Position numbers and translations under genes: made by a program. From positions 36,903,637 through 36,967,636 of the forward strand of contig OU342632.1 of the NCBI GenBank assembly GCA_910589415.1: a stretch of DNA of 64,000 bases, in the 5' to 3' direction. Of this stretch, positions 23,955 to 35,704 are shown in pieces. The notes beneath the pieces were generated by a model. That model did not search any database. It was not told the origin of the DNA and saw only the letters and a list, made by a program, of their open reading frames with translations. The stretch comes from Malachius bipustulatus (lineage: Eukaryota; Arthropoda; Insecta; Coleoptera; Melyridae). The stretch's first letter is position 1. Each line of letters begins with the position of its first letter.

Positions 23955-24840
23955 CGAGGCACGAACCCCCTTCTGGCACGTCGGTCCGCATCCGCTCTTG
24001 CCGGCACACCGACTCGAACAGTCGCCAGAAAACAGTCTGACTGCTTTGGAAAGGATAATTCATGAATTAACACTACTTCCAAGTAATCAGAGAGTGTTGC
24101 CGGAGACAGAAGTTCTTCCACCTACGATTGTTTTTCAAGAACTGATTTGGCGTCATTCAATTCTGATTTCCACCGGGGTCTAATATGGAAATTACAATAA
24201 CGTCATTCCATCATGTTAGGTATAACGTTTCTTTTGAAAACGTTCCACATATTTTATGCTGGTCCATTTACTCGATAGATTCAAACATATTCAGTTACCA
24301 CCGTAGTGTAGGAATAGAACATTATTAATCTGGTACTCTGAAGCTTGATCCTGAAGATGCGTCTCTATACGTGCCCACAAAACTTGCAGGAATCCATATA
24401 ACGTTAAAAAGAAAATGGCAAAGAGAATTTGTTTAAGATACACTAACGCTATAACAACCCCGAAACAAAGGTGTTTCCTGCTCCGACAGTTTTCTTGACG
24501 GTCGTTGGTGTAACGTCTTTCACAGGTCTACAACTTTTTTGGTCACCTGAATAGAATCTAGATCCACGACTGCAGCATATATGGAATTCCATTTCATGTC
24601 TCAGTTGATTCTTGCTTGACACCATTCCAAACGACGAGCCCTGCTGTGTCGCTGAGTAAGTGGTAGAATCCGAAAAGGATGAAGCGTTAAAACTCCTTGT
24701 AATCTTCTCTAAATAACCTGATCTGATGTTGCAGTCAGCAGAATCAATCTTGAGTTTGTCCGATATTCCAGCTGCAGCGTCTCTCGTCGCTACGAATCGA
24801 AATTCGTAGAGACGATAGACGAATTCTTTTCCTCGCGATT
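23955..24840 (-). pseudogene. Tc1-like (Tc1/mariner) transposase remnant
   Basis: On the minus strand, 24,690-24,604 translates to LTLHPFRILPLTQRHS followed by RARRLEWCQARIN, the region of Tc1-family transposases just before the catalytic core (typically LPLTPRHRRARLQWC). Further along, near 24,270-24,225, GPA..NMWNVFKRN resembles the segment after the third catalytic acidic residue (PDLNPIENLW..LKR). At about 24,010-23,960, VPARADADRRARRGFV resembles the C-terminal SMP.R..ACI.ARGG.T. In-frame stops and frame changes show that it is dead. An intact DDE catalytic set cannot be traced. No terminal repeats were identified. Confidence 0.75.
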
Positions 24841-25460
24841 CTGTGAAGGTAGAACCTCTTATTTTATGTCAACTTATCATTAGGCATTGTTCACATTATT
24901 AGTTTTTTCTGGAAGGTCTGCATAATATATGATTTGATCTCTGATGAGCAAAGAAGTAGGTATACTCTATAGAGAAGTTGAACGAGACGTTTTTGATTTA
25001 AAATTAGCAGAAACGGTAATAGAACATTTATCAGAAAGAACAGAGTGTTGTCAAAGTTAGTATAAAAAAGGGAAAAAAAGCATCAAGGGTATCATGGAAC
25101 GATTCTATATTTAAAGATAGATATACCTCCTCACCTATCGCGCAATATCTACCTAGTACGGCTTTTGAAAGTTATATAAACAAAGGCAAGAAAGAATCAT
25201 AGTATGACGCGATCGGATACCTGCCGATTCCTGAAATATGTAAAGAAGCATTTAAAGTATGTTTTATTTAAAGTCCTGCTCCTTCTAGATTCATGCACGT
25301 TGGCCAGACGGGAGGTAAAATAAAAGGCCGTGTGTGTACCGGCTCTCTGCTCTGGTAATGTTTATGGTTATAAGAAGCAGCAGGCCGCAGTCCGACGTTA
25401 CGAGCTGTCCTAAAACTTGAAACAAAGACCGAACTAGTCGTATTTTAAATGCCAAGCCAA
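24841..25460. other. AT-rich DNA, no gene seen
   Basis: No coding or repeat signal was recognised between the Tc1 remnant and the exon-like cassette. Confidence 0.35.
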
Positions 25461-25480
25461 CGGTCACTTTTTCTTTACAG

Positions 25481-25671
25481 TGGCTAGTTCGCACAGGGGC
25501 ATGATACCATCGATAAGAGATCCCGATGACATTCCGAGAGAAATGTGCGAGCTTCGCCGGATATTATTCTACTCGCCAGCCATCAAGGCTACCAGAGGGA
25601 ACTTAAATTCACATCCTCGTGATCGGGGAAGAATAATATACAAGACACGCATTAAAAATACACCGCCAAAT
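25481..25671 (+). CDS. Candidate internal exon (unrecognised protein)
   Basis: A pyrimidine-rich acceptor (CACTTTTTCTTTACAG) ends at 25,480 and a strong donor (AT|GTGAGTGG) follows 25,671. The 191 bp between are open in the frame containing SSHRGMIPSIRDPDDIPREM and FYSPAIKATRGNLNSHPRDR, running 64 codons up to the donor. Base composition is less AT-rich than the flanks. The translation matches no family I recognise. It lies on the strand opposite Sox15, so it would belong to a nested gene or noncoding transcript, or be a chance pairing of splice-like signals inside an old repeat. A minus-strand frame at 25,291-25,494 only overlaps its left end. Confidence 0.3.
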
Positions 25672-25679
25672 ATGTGAGT

Positions 25680-26387
25680 GGATATCTTTTGTTGGTATAA
25701 CTTACTCTCCTTTCAGAATAGATAAATTATTAGGATAATGATATGCATTTCTTGTTCATCTAATTTCTTTTTTTTTTTAACGACTGAACGAATTTACTTA
25801 TAATACCTAAGTAGGTAATTCCCAGTTTTATAAGTCTTTTCAATGAACAATCAAAGTTACTAAAATTAACAATTATAATAAGACCTATAATATTTAAATA
25901 CTTATAATGTCAAAAAGCTATAATTTACATAATAATTTAACGAATCATTTGAGAAAATCACTAATACAGAAGCGAAAAAGGCATTAATGACGAGAAAATA
26001 CTTCCCATGGTTATGGAGTATAGGAGAAAACTCATGAGAACTCGAAAATTGCGAGTTCCGGTTTCAGAAAACCATTAAGTTTAGTTATTTTAATAATCTA
26101 AGCGCACCTTCCGCTTACGAAAAGAAAATTTCCAAGAATAATGGAACCTATACGACTAAATGAAAAAAAAATGGATTTTTTCTTCAAGAGAAAAATAAAT
26201 AGCCAGATTCGTAAAAATAGAGAGGGGTAAAAAATCATCAAAATTATCATTACACCTAGGTATAGCAATTTAATAAAATGTAAGCAGCAAAAAGAAAATT
26301 CGTAGATTCTAGAGCTACGAATCAGCATAGAAAATTCTGATCTCATGCCAAAGGCAGAAAAAAACAGTGCGGAGGACATGGTTGGCC
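25680..26387. other. AT-rich DNA, no gene seen
   Basis: A 93-codon minus-strand frame at 26,098-26,379 is rich in F, S, I and L, as expected from AT-rich noncoding DNA, and is not supported as a gene. Confidence 0.4.
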
Positions 26388-27395
26388 ATTTCGCTCTTGT
26401 CAGACTTGTTAATCCCTAAAATATTCCAGTAAAATTAGAATTTGATTATGCAATCCACGCGGGAACAACGGAATTTCGTGTGCATGGGTGTTGGGTGGTC
26501 GATAGTGTGTCTAAATCCAGAACTGCCACCCCCTACCCCTTGTGGAAAATCCTCCATATTGGTTTTAGGGGATGAATTTTTTTTTGAACTTTGCGATATT
26601 AATTAACTTTTCATAGAAAAGTTAACCCCCACCTCACTACATTGCGATAAGGTGGAGTGGAGGGTGATTTTGTGTCCAAACGATGTCCCTTTCTAAACGA
26701 AACAATGTTTGACTGAAATATTTTTATCAATAGTGGTCAGGATAATCAACTGGGGGGATTAAAATGGATCACAAAATTTTAGGGGAATATTTGCACTTAA
26801 TTTTGGATTGAAAATTATGCGAATCGTAGACTTTCTCTCTCAATAAATTTTTTTGAGCAGAATCGCGCGACTTCATGAGTTTGACGCGCATTGCGTAACA
26901 ATCGTTAGTCTGATCGATCAGCTATTATTATGAATGTTCATAATAATTACAAGCACTTACAACATTTGTATAAAAACGATTTTAAGATCACGATAGAAAA
27001 AAGAGAGTAATTCCAAAATTAAAGGATTTTTCATCCCTTTTTCCATCAATTAATTAACTGTAGTTAATTGTAGCTATTGCCAATATGAAAAAAAATTGCA
27101 ACTGCAAATTTATAGGGAATTTTTTTCTCCATAAAATAAGTTATAGCACTTTTTTCGATACAAAGTTAATAAACGTCGTAAAATGCAATAATATTCATCC
27201 CCTAAAATCAAAATGGTGGTTTTTCCACAAGGGGTAGAAGGTCGTCGCATTTTTGGATTTAGACACACCATTAACCACCCAACATCCACACAAAATTTCA
27301 TTATTCCCGCGTTGAATGCATAATCAAATCCTAATTTTATTGATGGACTATACATATTATGTTAGGGTTTGACAAGTCTGCGACAAGAGCGAAAT
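26388..27395. mobile_element. 1.0-kb foldback element
   Basis: ATTTCGCTCTTGTC on the left is mirrored by GACAAGAGCGAAAT on the right. Inverted similarity continues for about 200 bp through AATTTGATTATGCAATCC/ATGCATAATCAAATC, GGGTGGTCGATAGTGTGTC/GACACACCATTAACCACCC and CCCCTTGTGGAAAA/TTTTCCACAAGGGG. The central part has no transposase. The 81-codon minus-strand frame at 27,110-27,355 lies within the right arm. Confidence 0.8.
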
Positions 27396-27673
27396 AATTA
27401 ATATTTTTGAGAAATGAATTTTTCATTGTTGAATATGAATTTTTGAATATTTCAAAAAAATAAAAAATTAAACCATCTTTTCAGCAGTGTCTTTTCTCTG
27501 CCATTGGTGTGAAATCAATATTTTCTATATGAGCTCTAGAACCAACAGTTTTTATAGTTCTTTTTCTAATTATTTCTTTTCCAACAGTTCTTGTTCTAGT
27601 TATTTAATATTTGCTTTGAAATATTTTTTCGCTTTCGTTATGAATGACTTATCCCAATCCGACAATAACTTGA

Positions 27674-27824
27674 TTTTTGCCTAATTTTATTTTGTGGACA
27701 AAAAAGTCCCGCTTTTTTGAGGGAAAAAAATTTCGTCAAGGAAACCGAATTTTTGCCTAATTTTATTTTGTGGGCAAAAAAGTCCCGCTTTTGAGGAAAA
27801 AAAATTTCGGCAAGGAAAGCGAAT
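27674..27824. repeat. Tandem duplication, 2 x 76 bp
   Basis: Two copies of a unit containing GCCTAATTTTATTTTGTGG, CAAAAAAGTCCCGCTTTT and a run of A before TTTCG(T/G)CAAGGAAA(C/G)CGAA lie side by side with a 76-bp shift. It has no known function. The neighbouring 27,396-27,670 and 27,825-28,215 hold no recognisable gene. Confidence 0.85.
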
Positions 27825-28216
27825 TTTGTAATTTTTTTGTAAAACTGTCAACTGTTCAACTGTAAGGTAAGCAGATACATTTAAGGGAGCTTTTAACGTA
27901 CTGTCGCAGCCGCAAGTCATGTCGTTCTCATCAGACAACAAAGATCCAATTTTGAAAAAAATCGTCATTTTACTCAGTTGTCCCAGTTGTCAGTGCTCAT
28001 ATAAGCAGTGGAAACGTTGATTGCGCACACGGAACAGCCGATGGTGTCTATAATACCGCAGTTATACGTGAACGAAAAGTTCTGAACATATCTATTAGGA
28101 CCACGACAAAACAGACGGAATCACTTATGATTTCATTTGAAGTCAGCTGTGAAAGCCTACCTACTCATATCAATTTTTATTAAACCGCATCTATAATACT
28201 GCCAAGTTACCCATTT

Positions 28217-29608
28217 ATAGAGGGTGTACCCCAGAATAAAGGTGTATAAACTTCGAAGGTGTACGTATAGTATATTTACTTAAGTAGGTATCTACTTTTT
28301 TTTATCAAATTTTTTGTGTCTTTTTTCTATCAAACTAGCTTAATATTAGAGCAACAATTACTTTGTGTAATTTGAGCTAGGGATGTACGCTAGTTAGGGG
28401 CCAACTGTTTTACCCTCCCCCCCACCAATTTTTACGACACTTGATAAATTTTGGTTTCGACATTATTTTCAAGCTACCCATTTCTGGTACAATAAAGAAA
28501 GGTTTGGTAGGTAAATACTGCAACAGTTTTTGAGATATGTACGAAAATTTTCGTCAATATTTTTTCAACTTTTTGGAAAAATTTACAGATTTGAAGTAGG
28601 GCTTCTTCTTCCCTAGATCCTCTAACCACGGTAAATCTGGGCAACGTTTTTTAGCGCCATGAGCTCCACTTTTGGAAACCTCTCAACACTACGCCAGCGA
28701 TTGATTTTTAATTTTTTTTTTTCAAAATGCACATGCACTGCAGGGAAATCCCTATGACGCTCTGGGAGCGGTGCATGAGCGGAGATGTCGATTCGCGTTG
28801 GCCTTGAATCGCTGCAGGTTGTATACTTCGGGAAACACGCCCTTTGGAATGCTATTCCAAAGTGATGCGGTTCTATACACAAAAGAAGTCTGAAATAGGG
28901 TGGTACGAGAGGTGTAACGAGCTGAACCTGATACGGATGAGCGTCTGCGGCTGATGGACGTGTTCTGGGTAGGATCAAGCGAGCCACGTCTTTTGAACAC
29001 TTCCAGTAAAAATATCTGTAAAACAGACTCAGGTCAGCTACTCTTCTTCAATGTTCGAGAGTGTCTAAATTTTTTGTCATATCTGGGTCCCCAATCAAGT
29101 GGATGGCTCTTTTCTGAATGGAGTCGAGTAATCTCAGCGTATGTTTAGGAGCTGAGCTCCAAACATGTGAGCAGTACTCTAAGGATGCGTGGGATTTGAG
29201 CCTTGTAGGTATAAGAGGAGAAGCTGTTGTGGTGTATAAAATTTCTTCGTGCGGAAGAGTGTTCCAATGTTCCAAGTTTTTGAGAAGCACTCTTCGCCAG
29301 ACCAGCAACATGATCATGCCAAGACATGTTCGCTCCGAGGCTCACTCCAAGTAAACGAAGAGATGCTGGAGTAAGAGAGTATCCCGCCATCACCATATCT
29401 GGCTCCAAAATGTTGGCTTTTTTGGAGAAGATGACTGCTTGGGTTTTTTAAATTAATGTTATTATTATTGAACTTTCACCTACCTATTCAATTGTGCATA
29501 TCTCAAAAACTGCTGAGAATTTACATGGGAAACCTTATGTACTTATTGTAATAGAAATGTCTATCTTTTCGAAAATTTACCCGTTTTTATTCTGGGTCAT
29601 TCCGTATA
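28217..29608. mobile_element. Foldback element interrupted by a LINE fragment
   Basis: The left side reads AGGGTGTACCCCAGAATAAA and, further in, ACAGTTTTTGAGATATGTAC. The right side has the complements TTTATTCTGGGTCATTCCG and GTGCATATCTCAAAAACTGC in mirrored order. Between them, from about 28,690 to 29,450, lies a non-LTR retrotransposon fragment. The simplest reading is a foldback element into which a 5'-truncated LINE inserted. Confidence 0.6.
28690..29450 (-). pseudogene. Non-LTR retrotransposon ORF2 C-terminal fragment
   Basis: Minus-strand translations in shifting frames give LRLLGVSLGANMSWHDHV, SLEYCSHVWSSAPKHTLRLL followed by DSIQKRAIHLIGDP, and then TTLFQTSFVYRTASLWNSIP followed by KGVFPEVYNLQRFK. 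These blocks occur in this order downstream of the palm in CR1/jockey-like reverse transcriptases. At least two frameshifts break it, and the upstream RT core is absent, as in a 5'-truncated insertion. Confidence 0.85.
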
Positions 29609-29609
29609 A

Positions 29610-30480
29610 AAGGAAAATCTCAATTAGTCGTAAAAAATAGAGATGCATGGTCAGTTCCGTTGTTTGGCTTATGATTCTAGCTCAGCAAGGAATTTGGTAG
29701 AAAAAATCAATATTCAGGAGAAAAATTACTTTAAGGCGGCAGTCTGGCAAAAAATTTTCTTCGTCACGAAAATTCAAAACGGTCTTATCAGCAGTGAAAA
29801 CATCAGAGAAGAGTCATTTCCGATCACTGCCTGATGATTACTTATACATATAGCGGATTAAGACTCTGGTGCGGATAGAAAAACTCAATCTTGTAGGGGC
29901 GAAAATGTTTACAGGACGCTGCCCCATCAGTCGTATTCATGAACTATACTCAATTTTAAGTCTCACGCTCGCCCATTGGACATTAAGTAATTCATAAAAT
30001 GTGAATCGTTCTAATAAAGCGAGCTGCTATCAGAAAAAATTAAGTGCAAGTCAGAAAGCCTTAGGATATAGGAAACTTTATGGAAATTCCTGTAAAAAAC
30101 ATCTGTTTATGATACCACCTGAAAAACCCGCCTTCGCAGGAATTCCAATAAGAAACAATAGAACAAAAATTTATTTTATAAGCCTGTACTAATTCCACGG
30201 AATTCATATGGTAGATATAAAATAAATGACCTATGTCGTATAGTAATAAAATATCATTTCGTAATAATAATTTTTAAACCATTAAAGTTCATTTACTATA
30301 ATACTTTAGTTCATAAATTCTCATAACAAACATGCATTACAAATTTAATTTTCTCAAACACATAATATTATCTCACGAAATCTAAGCACCGTTGTCCTGG
30401 TCTAGATAATTCCCCCTTCAGTGGTAAAAATTAAAGGATATATTAGCCTCATGTCCGTACAATTATAAGCGGCATTCGAA
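29610..30480. other. AT-rich DNA, no gene seen
   Basis: Two 63-codon + strand frames (29,643-29,834 and 30,001-30,192) have no recognisable content or splice context. Confidence 0.4.
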
Positions 30481-30745
30481 TGGGAGGCATGCAACGTTCG
30501 ATTCAATAAACCTAGCCGCTTATCGGTCGCTTTATATCTTGCATATTAAGAGTTAAAAATCCTTTTGGAGGATGGCGGCCGTATATGTATGTGCCGCGAT
30601 GTATGGCGCAGTTGCATGTGACAGTGCAGCCTTTCAATAGTCCACTCCTGGGTTTATTACGTCGGGAAAACTCCGGTACACAAAGATAATAATACTCCGG
30701 TATAAAGGGACAATCCATGCAAAACGAGGCAGTCAGCGTCGTGCC
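30480..30745 (+). promoter_or_regulatory. GC-elevated island with core-promoter-like sites
   Basis: A TATAAAG box at 30,701-30,707 is followed about 34 bp later by AGTCAGCG, a loose match to the arthropod initiator (TCAGT). The segment is richer in GC than its surroundings (GGAGGATGGCGGCC, GTGCCGCGATGTATGGCGC). No open frame follows on the + strand. A chance match is quite possible. The 30,745-31,680 stretch after it is A-rich and shows no gene. Confidence 0.2.
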
Positions 30746-31682
30746 TAATAGAGAACTGTCTTTCTAACAATCCAGGAACTAATCTGAAGAATTTCTTGTT
30801 GGTATAGGTAGGTAAATGTGCATGGATCCTGGAAGACGAAGAAGTGAAACTGGTTGATTGTCAAACAGCGCATGCTGTCAACGATTAAGGTAATTGGTTT
30901 CCAGGCAGACATATTTTCCTGATGGATGAAACACATTATATGAGAATATTGAGGAAGGTAAGAAATAAATATTTTTAAAACGCTTCTTATAGCGTTTTAT
31001 TATAGCCAATACACAATAAAATCAGAAAAGGCTAAAAGATACCGAAAAAAAATTAAGATAACTATTTCGAAACCTCGCATAATTCGAAGATTGCATGACA
31101 AAATGAACAAGACGAGGTTTGAATAAAAAAAAAACTAAAAAACATTGTTGAGTATTGAGAAAATTGAGAGGAAAAAGACAAAACCAGGAAGATTATAAGG
31201 ATAAATAAATAGTATATAATATGCAAAAGAAGAAAGTATATTTATCTCCAACTTTCATAATATGTTTTTAGAATCAAAAGCTGTTATAACATGCAGGAAA
31301 AAAATTTAGCGAAAGGAAGAAAAAAATTGTTTGCGATTGGAACATAGGTAAGGTAGTTATACTACAACTAAATAATATGAGTAAAAAGAAGCAAATCAAG
31401 AATATATTCAACAAAATTGGAAAATAGAGCAGCTTTTGATTAAATTGATAAAGAAGTAAAATGATGAAAAATTGTTGCACTCAATAAGAGATCTATTACC
31501 TACCTAAGTAGGCACTTCTTACAAATGAAAAAGAATAAGAAAAGTAAGTAGGTCTAGAAATATGAAAGACATTAGAAAATAGAGCATGGGGAAATTGAAT
31601 AAGGAAGAATAAAATACTGCTTAGTATAATTGGAAGAATATAAGATGTTATAGGAAAGAGAGAATAATATAAAAGATGATAA

Positions 31683-32418
31683 TTATTTATTTATTTATTT
31701 ATTTATTTAATACTCCCATCAACAAGCCAATAGCTTATATCGGATGGGGAAAAGTACACAAATTAATATAAACTTACAACAATATGAAATAAAAAACGTA
31801 ATTAAAGAGTTTACAATATTTAAAAAAAAAACAGAAAGACTACTTGTGACTACTCAAACACCAGCTGTTGAGGCAGGCTATATCAGGTCAATGTGTTAAG
31901 TTAAAAAAAGAAACAACAAAAAAAAAAAATAATAATAATAAATGAAAGTAAAGGCAAACTAAGGACTAGAAGAACTAGACGCCGCCAGTAAAAATCGTCT
32001 AAGTTGAAGTTCGCTACACGAAAACAGATCAAGGTTCCCATCAACCCTATTAGCAATGTCACACATGCGATTTAAAGGAGAAAACAAAAGAGTATTTGTC
32101 CTTGCGGTTTTAACTCGCAGAAGATGTTGTTGCCTCAGTGTAACTTGGGGAGCATGGAAAGAAATCTGGGAAAGGATATCAGGAGAGTCAATGCGTCCAT
32201 TCAACAAACCCCAAAGGAAACGCACAGAGGTGTACGTATACGTCTCGCTTCAAGACTGTTGAAGTCAAACTCAGCAAGAAGATCAGAGTGCGGGAAGCCT
32301 ACAGGAGGAAAAGTACCTGTGAATTTAAAATGAAGAAACTTCAGGAAACGTCGGTGTACTCTCTCCAGATCACTAACTTGACATCTATATACAGGCGACC
32401 AGATAATCGAACCGAATT
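31683..32418 (-). pseudogene. Non-LTR retrotransposon 3' end with (AAAT)n tail
   Basis: Reading the minus strand from 32,418, translations give FGSIIWSPVYRCQVSDLERV, then HRRFLKFLHFKFTGTFPPVG, then (after a frameshift) RFLWGLLNGRIDSPDILSQI. These are C-terminal blocks of insect non-LTR reverse transcriptases. About 280 bp of 3' untranslated region follow and the copy ends in a TAAA repeat at about 31,683-31,710, seen as TTATTTATTTATTTATTTA on the + strand. The sharp 3' end with simple-repeat tail and the missing 5' part mark a truncated insertion. Confidence 0.85.
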
Positions 32419-33235
32419 ATGAAGAAATGAAAGCGCATAAGGGGGGAAAATGCATAAAAACAAAAAAAAAAACATATTATAAGAACAATAATTTCGAAAT
32501 GGAAGTTAGAATTTTGGTATTGACCTTATAGGTAATAAGGTACTTATTTCGACTTAAAACCAGCTGTAACAGGACAAAAAAGAATGGCGGAATAGAGAAT
32601 GTTGCAAGTATAATAACAAGCAGCTGAAGAGTAGAGGCAATATGAATAATTTGGTTTCCTACGTGAATCGAAGATATGGCGGTTAGCCCATTTTTTATAC
32701 CAAGGAATATTTATAACATAAAATAGTAGAACGAAGATCACAATAAAGAAGAAGGAAATGTGGAATTAGAACCCTTTCTATATGAGGAGGGTTTATTTGA
32801 CCAAAAAATAAGAAGTGAGAATATAAAGTAAAGGAGGAAGAACAGAAGAAAAATGCATAGAAGAAAACATTGCCTGCCTAGAGGTACCAGTTTTTAGAGA
32901 AAATGCACCAGGATATTGGTTATATGGTATGAAGTAGAGGGTAAATGGGGACAATGTTGGGTTTGCGTATTTTTGTGCGCCGATTTGTAATCTGAAAAGG
33001 AATTTGGGGTATAGCTTGAGCCATTGCTGAAATTGGCCGAAAAAAACTGAAAAATCGAGATTCTTCATTTTCGCAATATCTTTTTTATTAGGTACCTAGA
33101 TATCGAAAATTAATTTATTCTTTTTTTATAGGTTTACAAAAGGTATCATAATAAGTCGACTATTATAAGTATCCAAGGACATATAGGGCGATCCCAGGGT
33201 TTTTACATGCAGTCAATTCTATTAGGAGTACTTTT
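32419..33235. other. AT-rich DNA, no gene seen
   Basis: Small minus-strand frames at 32,544-32,741 and 32,793-33,068 lack recognisable content. Confidence 0.4.
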
Positions 33236-33239
33236 GTTT

Positions 33240-34040
33240 TTCTTATGCAAGGCCGCCAAATTTTTTCCATGCGAGTCGGTCCAAAAAACTCAAGAAAATA
33301 TTCTCTTTTTTCCAGTCGGACGCTTGTTTCAAGCATCGTGAATCCGTGAAATCCCTCGTATTGTCACCTTCCATTCGTCTCTATCCCCAGCCAATTTTAT
33401 AGACTGTGCGATACGATAATGTCATGCCGGTGAGTTCTATAATAATTAGTTATATCTGAAGGTGTATGTACCTATATCTGGTTGGTGATCTTCCGAAACT
33501 TCTTTTCCCATGGACCATCATGCCCTCTATACTGTCAGTTTTTCTAGTCCGTTGGTTCTGACAAGACAACATGGCCAAAAAACTTGGCGATATATTTTCT
33601 GTTACTATAGGTATAGGTAGGTATAGGTAATATGGTGTGCATGGATCTTATTATTTGGATCTGTTGGAGAATTGATACCTAGATTAGTTCTCTTCTCCGT
33701 CCAGGATATACCTACCCTCAGCAATTCGGCGTCAGCAATACTTAAATCTCAAAGGCCTCTATTTTTTTCTCTCTCTCTGTTTTGTATCACTGTCCAGCAT
33801 TCAGATCCATATATATACCTACTTACTTGGAGGAAAATAGAGAATGCCCAGGCTTTTAATAACTATAATTCTTATTTTGGTGTTGAACTTGGTTCCGGTG
33901 ACTTTTCAATGTTTTTGTGTGCTTCGATGCTTTTTGCTTCTTATATACTCCGTTGTATGATCTCCCGTTCCAGTCCTTCTTCAGAAGCAGTGATGAGGAT
34001 GGTATCATCAATAACGTACCTACCTATCGAGGGTTATTAA
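33240..34040 (-). pseudogene. RTE-like non-LTR reverse transcriptase fragment
   Basis: Minus strand 34,019-33,966 reads VIDDTILITASEEGLERE, matching the catalytic C-motif region (YADDTvLiaes...L). Downstream follow KIRIIVIKAWAFSIFLQ and YGSECWTVIQN (compare LLYGCETWTL) and then pieces such as FGHVV.TNGLEKLTV and HGKRSFGRSPTRY (compare HIVR.D.LEK..MEG...GKR.RGRP..RW). The first catalytic position reads V-I-D-D. Several stops and frameshifts are present. The 122-codon + strand frame at 33,672-34,040 is a shadow of this copy. Confidence 0.8.
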
Positions 34041-34136
34041 TTTTTAGAGAATAAAGAAGACAATAAATAAGTATATTAGGTATGACAGGATCTACTCTCA
34101 ATTTTTTATTTTTTTTAATTGTTCTTGTTTTAGAGA

Positions 34137-34242
34137 AGGAAATTTTACTGAATGACGTCATACCTATTGTTTGCTTTATGGTTTTTCGGTAAATATTTAT
34201 TTCTTATTAAATACGTCATTCGGTAAAAATGCTTCTTTTTCC
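34137..34242. repeat. Small imperfect inverted repeat (~106 bp)
   Basis: GGAAATTTTACTGAATGACG on the left pairs with ACGTCATTCGGTAAA followed by AATGCTTCTTTTTCC on the right. It could be a mini-MITE. The rest of 34,040-34,680 is AT-rich without a gene. Confidence 0.55.
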
Positions 34243-34829
34243 AAAAAAGATGAAAAAATTCGATTTTTATTTTAATTTCGATTTTATTTAATTTTAAAGA
34301 TATGAAGAAAATAATAAATCTTCATATTTATTTTGTAATGAAGCTATTTATATTGTGGGATAGGTGCCTGCCTGGGTTTTAGGTAGGTATTTATGCCCAT
34401 TTTATTGAATATTTTGTAAAGACAGATTGCTGTTGCTGAGCAGTTAAAAGTATGTAGTTATAAGAGATAAAATCATGGAAGCAAATCTACGAGATGTTTC
34501 CTCGTCCATTACAAGTAGCAAAATACATGTTATGTTTGTGTGCATGGAACCTTCATCCTTGATCTAACAAGCTTGTCATAAACATAAATAATGTTGCTAA
34601 ATACCCAGCTAATAGTAGGTACCTATATAATATATGCAATAGGAAGCATTTAATCATATTTTATTAACTAATTTAATCTTCTAGAATATGTTTAAAGTAA
34701 TTAATGCGTATTAGAGCAATTAAATTAGCATCAGCATTAATTTCAATTAATCAACAACAAATCCGTCATAAAGATAAGCCGTGGAGTAGAATAATAATAA
34801 TACATGAACAGTTTTGAACAGTTCACAGT

Positions 34830-35330
34830 GCGATGTTCCAGCTCTGCACAGCTACCACGGCACAGATTCAACAACTTAAGTCGGTGTTCGCGCATGAACG
34901 TTGAATTAATTTATAGCAATGATTATTTCAAGAGCGGCCGGCTCGGCAAGATTGCTCTCGTCCAGTAAGATTTGTGCATTTCATTAGACACGGATTAATG
35001 GGGTTTTGGCGACTCGTTAAGCTCAGCCTACTGCCGCCTGATTGGACGAGAGAACGCCGCTCTGCCGGCCGTGCGACCAATGCCAGCACACTTTCAATTA
35101 TTCTCCTTTATTTTGTTTTAAGGTCAACTAGTGTAGAAAATGGTCGAGTAACTGTTCATAACAAAATAACAGGCTGTGTGTGCCTTACCCGGGTCGCTGA
35201 CGCTGTCGAGAGATCGGATTTACGCCCACGATTGATGTACAGGTCGATCCTATATGAGCTTGTTGAGGATTTTAAGGCTCTTTATGGGCTAGTTACTGCA
35301 GAAAGCAGAAATGTGATGTAAATGAAGGTA
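34830..35330. promoter_or_regulatory. GC-elevated island with an imperfect 140-bp palindrome
   Basis: GCGGCCGGCTCGGCAAG and GCTCTCGTCC (34,933-34,962) pair with GGACGAGAGAACGCCGCTC and GCCGGCCG (35,044-35,071). The island stands out from the AT-rich flanks. A 115-codon + strand frame (34,974-35,321) runs through it, but its translation is unrecognised and likely reflects composition. If it lies in the Sox15 intron it could be an enhancer or alternative promoter; this is inference from composition only. 35,330-35,700 shows nothing further. Confidence 0.3.
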
Positions 35331-35704
35331 GGAATTAATTTCTCGTCAAACTGATAAGCGTGAGAAACTTGGAAAAGTGATTTTAATTAATGCTAGGTAG
35401 GTATGCCTCTACATGCAATATTTATAGAGAATGCATTTTAAAAACGCTTGCGTGAATGATTTTTTACCTATTAAGAATACTTAGGTGTGTTCCCCGGTGT
35501 GCCCTAAGCAATAACTTATCTATAGGTATGCTTGTGTAACTATAGATAATAATAATTAGATAAGGCATATACAGTTCCAGTCCTTAATGAGAGTTGCAAA
35601 AAGGATAGATCCTAATACTTCGGTATTCTTTTGTGACATTTTTTATAAGCGTAATCCACTAAGTATAGGTAGGTATATTAGGTATGCATACCTATTATTA
35701 CTAA

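Noticed and set aside
33672..34040. 122-codon + strand frame
   Set aside because: It lies opposite a clear RTE-like reverse transcriptase fragment with the VIDDTILITASEEGLE block on the minus strand.
34974..35321. 115-codon + strand frame
   Set aside because: No recognisable domain; it coincides with a GC-elevated palindromic island, where long frames arise by composition.
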